A DNA stretch of 64,000 nt from Sabellastarte sp. h YS-2021 (taxonomy: Eukaryota > Annelida > Polychaeta > Sabellida > Sabellidae), in assembly GCA_964017235.1 (NCBI GenBank), contig OZ024933.1, forward strand, positions 12,899,962-12,963,961, in the 5' to 3' direction. Shown one piece after another: positions 35,701-48,500 of this stretch; position 1 is the first letter of the stretch, and each line of letters starts with the position of its first letter. A program made the translations under genes and the position numbers. Below the pieces are notes generated by a model, which saw nothing but the letters and a program-made list of their open reading frames with translations, did no database searches and was not told where the DNA came from.

Positions 35701-38700
35701 AATGGTTTCTCAGTCTGTGCCAAGCAGTTGTTATAGTCCAGGGACTGTATTCTATTATCCCAAATATTATCGGGAATTCTACTATTTTATCATTGGATCC
35801 CTGGCCAGATCTTCTGACTGGACATAATGTACATCTGCTAAGTTATCTTAGTTGTTTGATTTGGTTATTATTAATTGCTTTAGGGCTGGAAGATATGACC
35901 TTAGCTGCTGAAGTGCAAGTATTCTCCTGAAAGTGACAAACATGGTAATTTCCCTTGTGTAACCACTGTTCAGTACCAGTTTCCTACTTCTGATTCAAAT
36001 CCATTTTAGGAGGATCTAAACCCTGCCTGAAAATTTTATGTTGCACTCGTGCTTGACGTGGGCGTTTTTGTTTGTCACCCACTTGAGAAGTCTTGGTAGC
36101 CATTGTACCCTGGACGACACATTTGTACCATCTGAAGACTACTGGTTTTTCAGGATCTGACAACTATTACATGTAGGGATTTCAAAAGCAATGGGATTTT
36201 CCTAACTCCCTTTGACCCTGTACCTGAGGCTTAAGGTCACTCCGAGCACCACTCATTTCCCCATATGATACAATGGCCAACTTAATGCTTGTTTTGCAGC
36301 GACCCTGGTTTTTGGTAGAAGTGGTGTGAGATGAAGTAGTATTACACTGTCTAGGAATATGAAATTGAAACTCACTATTAACTGGTTTTCACATCGGACA
36401 AATTTTTTCCACTGTGTCTAGCCTTCCATTAAATTTGTTTGAGAAAAGCCCTAATGGCATGAAACCATGCCCTTCACGCAGTATTTATTGTCTTGTCTTC
36501 TTTGACTTTTATAATATACTTGCAGAAAAAAACAGGTTAATTTGCCGGTTGTGGTGTCTAATATTCCCCATTTCCTTAGATTTTCATTTATTGTCTGTTT
36601 ATTTTTTGTCTACATTCAATTTCCATGCATAGAAAACTTTTGAAAGCATCAGAGAAGCATCATGAGCAAATCTGATGGTATCTGATGCCCTACGTTTTCA
36701 AAGAGGAGCAGGTGTTCTGATTGAAGTAACTGCAGGGTATGGTTTTGTCCTGTATGTATCTCAGTGCATGTGCCCTTCTATTTCTGTTATTTGTCCCACT
36801 TTAATATAGTCCTTTATTTTCCCCTGTTCCATTCAACAAAGTAGGACTACATGGTTTGGCCGCTGGCCATGAGAAATCTTGAGAAGTGTCCTAAAGTGGG
36901 ATAAGATAATCTAACATGTTATCTCTCATTTGCAAATAATGTTCCTCTGTCATGGAGTGGCAGAAGCCAGCCACCCTTTTGGTAACAAACAACTGATCAT
37001 ATGACACACTTTCCTCATTAGTCCCTGCCAGCACAAATTATTGTGGACATGTAACTCGTAGCTTTAGAAACACATCACCCCTCTCTGGGGGTTTTGTTAA
37101 CTGATTCAAAATTTCTTGATTCATTACTTCCTGAACATTGCCATCAGCACTGCCTGTAGCCATCATCGGCTGTTGATCTGAAAAGCTAGGCAAATTGCAT
37201 TTATGTTTTACCTTCAAACTTTTTTTCCATCATCATCCAAAGATGCTATAAGGCCTGAACAGTCTAGTTCACCACCAAATACGACTCCAGTGTTTGTTTC
37301 AATTCCGGATTCCCCATGGATTTTGAAAAAAAACATCATTTGAAACTACTTGTATAGGTATTTTGATACTGTCACTCCTGGCTGATCTTAGATTCCACTG
37401 TTTGTCCATGAAGGTTATAAAAAGTTTACCTTTCAATACACCAACAAGTTACACATCAAGCTACATGTAAATACTATAAAAGACTAAAATCTAAATAAAG
37501 CATAAAAGAAGTGATTGCAAAAACATATGATGTCAGTCCTCCAACTCAGCACTGTGCAAGGTGAGGCTTGTAAAACCTGAGCTTGAAGTTTTGATGTCCT
37601 TTGTTCAGTCTCTGAATTTTGGAATGATAGAACCCAATCTATCAAAAACTGTCACCTGTTCTTGGTCAGTGCTAAAATTCACTGACCACTTCTTAGGTTA
37701 CCCACCATTGACGAATGAACTCTCTGGAACCCCAATGCCACCAAGTACAATATATTCAAAGCCAATTACGTTGAGGATTTCAGCTCTTTTGTTGAGCGTG
37801 GTACTTTATCATTTTTGTAAATATATAATGTTGGGAGACTTAAAAACTGTACCTGGACAAACAGGATACTTGCTTGCAGAAATTCAATGGCTCCCTCTGT
37901 TAAAACAATTTTGCCAAATCATTGATTCCCCAAACCATATCTAAGTCCATATTTTAGATGTCTTATGTGTGAAGGCAGATTACCTGAAGGTTATAAAGAA
38001 GCTATGCGACCACCTTGCGATCATCTTTTATCTCAATATACCCTGCAAATTCAGGCAGGTAAATACACAGAAAATTTAAAGGTGAATATTACTGACTTCA
38101 GAGAGGAAATCCTGAATTTTGATCTAATCAAACATCCTAACATGACAGTCAGTTAATCACCAGCATTTAAATGCTTTGCACAACATCTTGATAAGGACAA
38201 ACCAGCCTAAAGCAAATGATACACCATTGTGTCCTGAGAAAGGCTTGATGAATAGAGATATCATCTCACCAAATTGTCTTAAGCAGAAGTATGAGTGAGT
38301 ATCAACTGGAGTACATATCGAGCTACTGTCAATTTCTATTATTTTCTAAGTGAACATCCAAGATACAGTCACTATGCTGTAGTCATTGAATTGCTGAAAA
38401 TAATAGTAATCCCAAGGCTCTTTGGAACACTTTTAAAAGAATCCTACGTAAATCCCCAAACGTCATTTTACCTTTTCACGTCAGTCCCACTGATTTAGCC
38501 AAAAAGTTTTGGACATTGTTTCTGGGACAAACTTATGAAAGTCAGAGTTGTATTACAGTCATTGATAAAAGTCTCTGCTATCAGACCAAGAAGCAACAAC
38601 AGTGCCTTTTCCTCTTTGGAGCCAGTATCTGAGGAGGATGTCTTCAAAATTCTAAAATGTGCTCCAAACAAATCATGTCACTTAAAGAAGGGAGTTTCCC

Positions 38701-41700
38701 AAACTGCTTCAAAACCCCATGTATCACCCCCTTCTCAAGACATATAGTCTGGACAGACATCTTCTGAAAAATTACATGTCAGTGTCAAATCTAGGTTTAT
38801 AGCAAAACTGATTGAAAAAGCAGTGGCTAAACAGTTAAATAGTTACATTAAAATGGATGGAGTTCTGCATTGCTAACAAATCCGCTTACAGGCGATTGTA
38901 TTCTGCAGATACAGCATATCTTAAAATCCAAAATAACATTGCTGCTTCAATGGACTTGCTGTAATTTGGTGTTGCTGGCACCATGTTGAGGTGGATCAAA
39001 TTCTATCTTACAAACAGTAAACGGAAGGTTAAACTGGGTAATAGCTTTCCAGATGCCTTCTCACCTCCCCTATGATGTACACCAGGGTTCTGTACACCTT
39101 TTTAACTTTTTAAAACTAACTCCTCAGTAACATTACTTCCAGTTTCAGTGTCATCCACCAACTGTATGCTTATGACACCCAAATATATCTAGCACTTGAC
39201 TATAGAATGTTGATTCCAGTTTATGAAATAAGTGTGCTTTCTGCCAAAGTCTGAGATAGTTTTGCAATTTAGTAACTTTGATAGCAGTTTGTTCCACAGT
39301 TTTGGAACTGCTGTACTGAATATCACCAATGGCTTTGTATCTGATTTCTGGTAGAGACAACAGTTTTATTGAGTCAGACTGTAATGAACGGGAGAGTATA
39401 TACTGCCTCAGAAGAGTAGATATGCATCTATTCACAGCCTTGAATATGAATTGTAATATATTGCATTAAATATGATTTCTGATTGGTAGCCAATGGAGGG
39501 ATTTAAGTACAGACGCACTGCAGAATTCTGTACATGTTGTAGCTTCTGGATGAGTGAATCCGCCAGGCCATAATAAATTTCATTTGCATAGTCCAATCTG
39601 GAGAGGATTAATGCTTGTAACAAATTCATTGTATTCAATTCGTTTGGAAACATCCAATCTAACAATTTCACAATGCAGTTCTCAAGAAGACTGAGTGATT
39701 CAGTTTGACTTGTAGCACAATCTGGGTTAAAAGATACATGTAGTTGGCAATCATCAGCAAAAAGGTGAAACTGGATATCTGAGTCACGACGGATGTTACT
39801 AATAGGTTTTGGATAATGTGAGTATGATGCTGTGTCCAGAACAGAACCCTAAGGCACACAACCACCCAGCAAATGTTGGATGAGTTAACACCATAACTTA
39901 TTACTTGTGATCTGTTAGATTAATACAAAGCAAAAGCAACTCTGGATACACCAAACTCATAACATAATCTCTCCTACAGTACTGTACAGTCGACAGAATA
40001 AAATGCTGCAGATAAATCTAACAGTGTCAATAATATGACTCTTTTAATGTCCAAATTTGTAAGCAGGTCATCAAAGATTTGAATAAAGCCTGTTTCAGTG
40101 CTAAGTTCATGGAGAAATGCTGATTTAAGAGGATCAAATAGATAATTTTTGAGCAGGTATTTATGCATCTGGTGACTTACAGCTCTGTTAATTTTGACAG
40201 AAAGCTCAAATTTGATACTGGATGTTAGTTCTTGAGATTCAAGTCCAGATTTGGTTTCTTGAAAAGTGGATTAACTACAGCCTTTTTAAAAGTCAATTGG
40301 CACTAAATCATTGCAAAGAGATATATTTATGACTATGGGTCAGTTCAGCTGAGCACTGTTTGAGCAGATGTGTGGGTAGTAAGTCCAATTTACTTGATTT
40401 TGAGGGTGTATAAAGCCAGTAAACTCTCCCAATCTACATACTTATCATCCTTGTTCAAAACCAATATCCTCACTCATAGAAATCAACTAAGCTAGGCAAG
40501 GTTTTGTAATGACCTAATCACCACAATGGAACAGACTCCAACAATTGGTGAAATCACAGCACACAATAACAGGTTTCCGAGAGTGACATATCCTCCACCC
40601 TAGCATATCTCCCCAGTGTTGATCTCAAGTGCATTAGAGGATGTTGTATCAATTTTGTGCTATAGAAATGTTTCAACTCTATTCTATTTGAATAGAAATT
40701 TTACAGCTATTCATACTATAAATATATCAAGCTATTCCAAACTAAATTCTAGTTATTATTTACATTGTCATTTCTGGCTATTTTTGCTTTGTGTTTTAGC
40801 CTTATCCACTTAATAAACCTGGATTCAGTCTGGATAGGCTACATCTCCAAAACATGTCGTTTTGGATTCCTTGTCTATCTGAATTGGGTGTATACTTTGG
40901 TCTAGATCTGATACAGCTAGAGGGTAGATAGTATTCAGCCACTGATTTGTCTTAATTTTGCTAGTGCTTCTCCAAGTCTAACATACTAATTTTATTTGAA
41001 CTCTTATACAACTTAATCCCCCTTTATTAAAGTGAAGAATAACAGCAAAAAAATGGTTTAGTATCTAGAGATACCACAGAGAATGTCTGGCAAATTTTAA
41101 GAATAGTGTGACAATCACAGTTTAGTGGTAGGATTTCAACTTATTTCTCAAAGAGGCAATAGAGGGGTATGCATAAATCTCACCAGAAAGAGCACTGTAG
41201 AGTAGCAACATCCAAAGTAAAGTTGAAACCAATCCTTTCGATAGATTTTTAGTAGATGGATGAAAATTTGATAAAAGGATAATACCAACTCCATGCCTGT
41301 GGTTGATGCTGTAAGAATTAGTATACAAAGATATGGAGCCAAATAGTTTGGAAACCCTGTGTTACAAAAGTGTGGGTGGTTTAAACTCTGAACGATGTTT
41401 AACAGGCAATGCATACAATTTCTTAAGAACATAAGTTATTATTGCTATTTTTATAATATAACCCAATAACCCAATTTATTCAAATTTAATAAATTGCATT
41501 GAGCAATTTGGCCCCAAAGTTGACTTTTATTCAGTGGATTATTCATCCTCTACCAAGTTTTCTCCAAAGTAGGGGATTTTGCATATCGGTATGACTCCAC
41601 AAGCCAATCAACAGATTACTCTGCTGCCCCTTTAGATAAAGTAAGGCATGGGTGTAGGGATGTCACTCAGATCATGCCTGTGATTTTCATAAAGATCATT

Positions 41701-42535
41701 ACTAAATGGTTATTTCAGGTAAGACCATAGGTAAGACATGTTAATACACCGGCATCTCCTATAAAAACAATGTTTCATTATGAGCCATTGGGTTAGGAAA
41801 ATTGATGAAATATTTGACAACTGCATGGCAATATACAAAACCACAGAATTAGAAACAAAATAATATCTTTATCACTTGACAATAGAATGAGGTCAAGCGC
41901 ATGACCATGAAGATATAGGCTGGTTGACTCAACGACTGAATCAAGGACTGCTATAAATTTTTAACCATTACTAACCTGTACATCAATGGGAATGTTGAAG
42001 TCACCACAGCTGGAATGCTGAAAAAATTGTGGTACGTGGTCCTGGGGAATAATATACACAAGCTAGCAACAAAGTATAACAAGGACACATAAGGGACCAA
42101 TACACTGGGGAATAAATTTGTGAGGTTTATTAGAGAATCTAAGAGAGTAACCATCACCTCCATCCTATCTCAGTGCCAAGGCCTATGGAGAAACATAAAA
42201 TTTACAGGAGTTATCGAATGCAGAAAGTTGTCAATATCGGAGGAACAAATATTGATCTCAGTTATGCAGAGAAAGACAAAATCAGGTAAAGCCATAGTGT
42301 GAAAGAAGTGGACATTTTTCCTAATAGACCTGACATTCAATACACCAAGCATGACCAAGAAAGGAACAAAGTCTCCCTATACTAAACACACGCAATTATC
42401 TTCCTGTGAGTGACTTACTGGTACACTAACACCCTATGCTCCTGCCCCCTTAAGCTAAGTAACAATCCAAACAGAATAGGCAAAAAATAAAGAAAAATGT
42501 GCGACTGGCATGAAATTTGCATGAGAACTAACGGG

Positions 42536-42574
<39 letters not shown>

Positions 42575-45500
42575 ATGGTAGAAAGTCTAATCTGGTAGAA
42601 TTTCAAATTCAACCGGTAGATAGTCCAATTGGAGTTTCTACTGGTAGAAATTCCAATCTATGAGATTTGGGTATATCTCGGGAGTCCAAAATTTAATAAA
42701 CTTGTTTAATATTCTCATCTCAGAGATTTAGGAATTGCTCTGTGTACCAGAATGTAATCCGTTGTAGAAACTCCATATAAAGTTGAAATAAAGTACAACT
42801 AAAACACAAACAGTGGGCCTTCTATCCATATAAATCTGTCACCTAAGCAAGTTGCAACTTTTATAAATGGAGAAAGTGCATATTAAAGAAAACATGATGC
42901 TGTAAGACCTATTAAGACCCAGCATTTCTTGTCACCACTGCCCAGTTGTTGGTCTCAGCATGTAAAGCTTGCAGTACTCTCTCCTCATCCAGATTTGTCT
43001 GCCAAGTTTAAAAGATTTCAGACCCCAGGACAATACCAAAATCTTTTTGATTGGACTTCTAACAGTGGAAACTCCAATAGGACTTTCTAAACAGTTTGTG
43101 TTGGTACAAACTCCAATTTGACTTTCTACTGGTAAAATTTGAAATTCTACCAGATTGGACTTTCTACCATGACATATATATATAAATATTAGAATAATAG
43201 GAATATAACAAAATTTCCATTTTGAACAAAAAGTGTGCAGTTGAAAAACAGACAACTAAAGTGACTAAAACAAGTTCCACAAGTCAGACAAGTGCATCTC
43301 AAAATGACCCGATTAAACTGAAAATAAGCCAAAGCAAAGTTTGTTTGACCAAACAGCATAAGGGATCTAATGACCCAGTTAAACAATAGAATAAATATGA
43401 TATTTTGAGTGATAATGACAGTGAAATGAGTGTAGAAGAATCCACAATCACAAATTCACAAGGGTGGAGTGGCAATAAAAATGTAAATAAAGGAACGAAA
43501 CAAAAATAAAAGTATACTACAGTGAAACTGTCATGGATTTAGTCCAAACTTTGGAAAAATTAAAAATTTAATTTCCAAGTTTACACCCTACATTTTAGCA
43601 TTACAGGAAATAAATTTTAAAGATACAGATGATGTAAATATTAGAGGCTTTGATCATTATTTTAAACTTTTATGTCAGATGTAGATGGGAGAGCCACTGG
43701 TGGCTACTCTATTTTTGTTAAGAAAGGTATACCCCATGAGGTACTTGAGTCAGATACAGAATTGCAGGCAGTTGCTGTAAAAGTATCTCTTCATGAAACT
43801 GTAACTGTATGCAATGTATATAGTCCACCTCATTTTAATGTTGCACAAAGTGAACTTGATAATCTAGTCAACCGGTTACCTGCACCTTTTCTATTTATTG
43901 GAAATTTTAATGCACATAGTGATTTATGGGGTTGTACCCATACTCATCTAATAAGTTCAGGCAATAAGGTGGAACATCTTCTCAAATCCTCTGATATTTG
44001 TTTAGTTAAAGATAAGTCACCTACCTATTTTCATCCTGCATCTGATTCATTCACCTCAATAGACTTGTCTTTATGTTCTGCATCTGTTTTTCTTGATTTT
44101 ACATGGCAGGTCCATTCTGATCAGTGTGGTAGTGACCATTTTCCTATTTTACTTGATATAGTTAAGAGTATGCCAAAGGACAATGTTCCTTGTTGGAATC
44201 TTAAAAAGGCGGATTGGCCAAAATTCAAACTTCAGTGTTCTCTAGATATTAATAGGCATAGTTTTACTGACTCAACAGAAAAGTATCCTGCATTTTTAAA
44301 TAAGTTAAATGTCATAGCAACAAAATGTGTGCCAAAGTCAACTGGATAGTCCACTGGTAGCCATAAACCATGGTTCAACAGTGAATGCAAAAAAGCTGTT
44401 AAAGCTCATCAAAATGCAATGGATAAATGCCATATAAATCCTACATCAGATAACATAAATGAATATAAAAACTGTCAAATTAATGCTCGAAAAATAATTA
44501 AAGAAAATAAAAGGAAATCATGTCATGAATATGTATCTAAACTAAATGTAAAGACACCAACAAAGAAGGTATGGGAAATGATAAGGAAAATAAGTGGCAA
44601 ACAAAGTAACACCACAATACACCATCTGGAAAATAATGATGCGTCAAAAATAACAGAAACAGTGGACACACTTATTTTACACACAGTTATCTGTTAAAAG
44701 GTGAAGACATGCCCTGGTGCATTCCATGTCATTGTCCTGATACAGTCAAAACATATTATTAGACTGCATTGATCTACGTGACACAAGTATCAAATATTAC
44801 AGAAATGTAAATAACATAAAAGATTTATTATATGGAAACTTTTTTAATGTGCTGAGCTGTCTGAAAGAATGTGGTTTGTTTTATAGATTTTAGTACCTTA
44901 ATTTATTCTGTGTTTTGTATTAAGCTAATTTATTGAGATTTTTCTAGTCGTGCACTTCTTTTTTTTGTGATATTTGTTTTACAGTTTTGTGTTCTTTATT
45001 TTCTTTACAGTTATTATTATAATTATTTTGTCATGATTCAATCTATGTTTTATTTTTTGTGTCCTTTTTCAGTTTAGATATTATTTATTGATTTATTGAG
45101 ATTTGTTTTTAATCTATATATATTCTCGTATTTTTATATATTTCTAGTCAATTTCTATCAATTTGTGGCTTTGCCATTTGCCAATCTTGTATTTGTATAT
45201 ATATAAATTTGTTTTTGTTGTAAATATTAGTTACTGTATTTATTATTCAATATTTTGGTGCAGTATAACACATAAGTGTTTTTTTCACTTAAATTTTAAC
45301 TATCTATCTATGTACCCTGTTTGAATGCTAATAATTCCCACTATTTCATTAAAATAGATATTCTGGTAAACAAGTCAAAATTGAACCACAAATGACAGTG
45401 CATAACTACTGAACTATATACAAAGTAATCTTTATAATACATAATTTATTATGAAATATGTAAAACAAATTTTAAAGTGAATGTATAACTGTCAAATTTT

Positions 45501-48500
45501 CAAAATTTGTGTCTTGTAGCATACTAAACCCTACCCACTTTGTACACAAGTTGAACTTTGTGTTGTTTCTTTTTCTAGTCGGAGGCGACCAACTGGAAAT
45601 GCAAGGTTCATATACAACATCCTTTCTTTGTCTCGATGGAAGTTATGCTTTGATTGGTGGTGGTAATTTGACCTTGCAATATGACTACGGACACAATCAG
45701 TTTCAAGTAAGGATGGCATTGTCTACAATTATCTTTCCAAGTTATATTTAGTAATTTGATCTTTGCCGAGGTTAGTGAGCATCATTAATAGGCAAACATT
45801 GGAAGTAAATATAAAATAAACCTAAAACAAATCAATATTGTTGATATCATTAGTTAATGCTTCAATATAGGGTTACAATCATTAAACAAAGAGACTGGTA
45901 GGTAAATGTTTCTCCACGGGAGTTTTTGATGAACATTGATTCACCTTTTGTCACTGTTTTGCCTTTAGATTCTTATTTCTATTGAATAACTAGTTGTTTT
46001 GACAAATATATAGTAATCTATACAGTAATATATATTTTTACTGAATGCTATTTTTTATGAAAAAGATTTATCGGATTCAGTAAGGTCTAAAGATATATAG
46101 ATATATTCTTCCTTTCTGAGTTTTTGACCCAGAACTTCTGGCTTCTGACAACTATGCATTGTCTAAAACTTACAACATGTCTCAAATTTGTGTTGGAAAC
46201 AAGATGTCTGAGTTTCCATCACAGCACATAATGTTAACCCACTTCACAGAAATACTGATACCACCACACAACACCAGATATCGAGCTTGTTTGCTGAAAA
46301 TGTTTCAATACTTAGCTGGCAGCCAATCTTTTCGAGAATATCTTGAGTGCATTTGTTGATGATAAAAAGAAAAGATCAAATTCCAGTATGTGTCAAAATG
46401 GCGTATGTGTCCAGAAAATATTTTGATTTTACAATTTCAAAAGATATTGTATATTACTATAGGTTAGTTAGTTAGTTAACTGTGGCATTATTTTGTAATT
46501 TGGGATTTTGTTGCTGAGTTATTCAAGGAATAATTGACAGAATTTACAAAAATGAACATAAATAATTCTGTCAAAATTTGTTCTGCATATATATATATAT
46601 ATACTTGCAAAATTTAGTCATTGACGTTTCAAGTAGGCTATTCAAGTAGGAAATTCTCTTTGCAAATTACAAGCATGATAGAATCATGATATAATATTTT
46701 ATTTCTTCAAAAACACCACATGAAATTTTCTTAAAAGTCACCAAATGTGTACCAATTATTTTGACATTATAAAATATATTGTATAATCCTAAGATAATTT
46801 AGTAATTCTAAGACAATGAATTTTGGATACGTTTTGAAAAATTTCCAAAGATCCCTTCTTCCCTCAAAAAAGTCACACAACAGAAATGTTATAATATAGG
46901 CTAGAACTGATAGTGGCCTCTTAAGTGAAAAATGGCCACCACGTTCTGGGGTATTATCAAATCCTGCGATTGTCAACAAATTTGCTGCAAAATCTTTAAG
47001 GGGCCTGTTCCATTTCTTCGAGTGTGGTTTATTTTAGGAATTTTAAGTAATAAAAAATGCACGAACAAGGATATAGTTGAGGATTTGCTGGTATTAATAA
47101 TGCATAAGAGTTTTGTCCCATCAAACCTAGTATTGCTGGCACTTTCATTTAGTTTAATATTGACTGTAAAGTATTTGTGAAATCTTTCCACATAATAAGC
47201 CCAGTCTTCAAGTGGATCAACATAAGGTTTTATTGTACCAATGGTAGCCATGTTATTAACTGTTAGTTTTTCCTCATATACTTAACAGCAGGTATTATAT
47301 TTATTCATTAGAGACCAATGTCTAGCCTATGCACAGTTGCACACTTTGCCTAAGTAAAATATTGAGAGTTTTAATCCTATACAAATATTCACTCGAATAT
47401 TCACGCATATCTTTAGTTTAATCCTTTGTAACTAAGTTTATTTTACATTTAATTTATCCATATGTGTGTCATTAATTTATAAAATCAATAATTTATAAAT
47501 CTAATTAGTTTTCTTTTACTGAATTTATCCATTGAAATTTGAGCAATTATAAATTCCATAATTAATAACAATGAGTTCCTATAAGAAATTAAAGAATATT
47601 TCCCTGTGGGCAATCCTCGTGACCAATGTTCTGCACTCAAAGATTATACAAGAAATGATTTTGTCTTCTCAAAATGCATTGAAACCGTTTTCCTGTTAAA
47701 GTACAAAGCATATAAGAACTATGAGAGATGTACAGGTTAATTACAAAAATGCATTCTAAAATAAATGTGGGTATTGCGATACATCACAAGATTAGTCTGT
47801 CTCACTAAACAATCTTAAGCCTTATAAATACATTGCAAATTATATATATTTTAACGTTGCATTGACGTAGCTATGGTACTTAATAGTAGTGCAGTACATA
47901 TTAAGTGCAGCTTTCAGCACTTGTATAAGCATATAAATTTGTAGAGGTAAATTTTAATTTAAAAACCCAAAGGAATCGTAATCCATATGGAATTTTTTTC
48001 TGTTAATTAGCATCATAGATTTTTGTGATGGCGTGATCCTTTTTATTAGTAAAAATGTCTTCATAACTTGGGGACGTCATGACCATAAAAAGTCACGATT
48101 ATGAAACTGCAATATAATGGTCATTTCCAAATACAAAGAGAAAACTGACTATTTTTAATTTAAGTTCTACTCATTATAACTTCAGGGATACTCGATCAAG
48201 GTTGGTTATAGCAATAATGTTTCCGCCCATCTGTATATCATTTACATATCTTTAGTGAAAATTGTATCCCCACTCTCGAACAAGTCAGTTTAAAGTTTGA
48301 TATAACTCAGAAATTAAAAAGAGACAATTTAACTGAAGAACACAGTACGTCAACATGGCTAATTAGTAATTAAGTTGCACTTGGGACTGGTTTTGTCAGA
48401 GAGAATTACCAAAATACTTGAGAATTTTCAACAGAAATCTGCCTCCCCAAATATATTGACACTTTAATTCTAGCCAATAACAAAACAAAGTGGCTTAAAC

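Noticed and set aside
45531-45719. Minus-strand open frame across gene B exon 2
   Set aside because: Antisense shadow of a spliced coding exon with good splice sites on the + strand.
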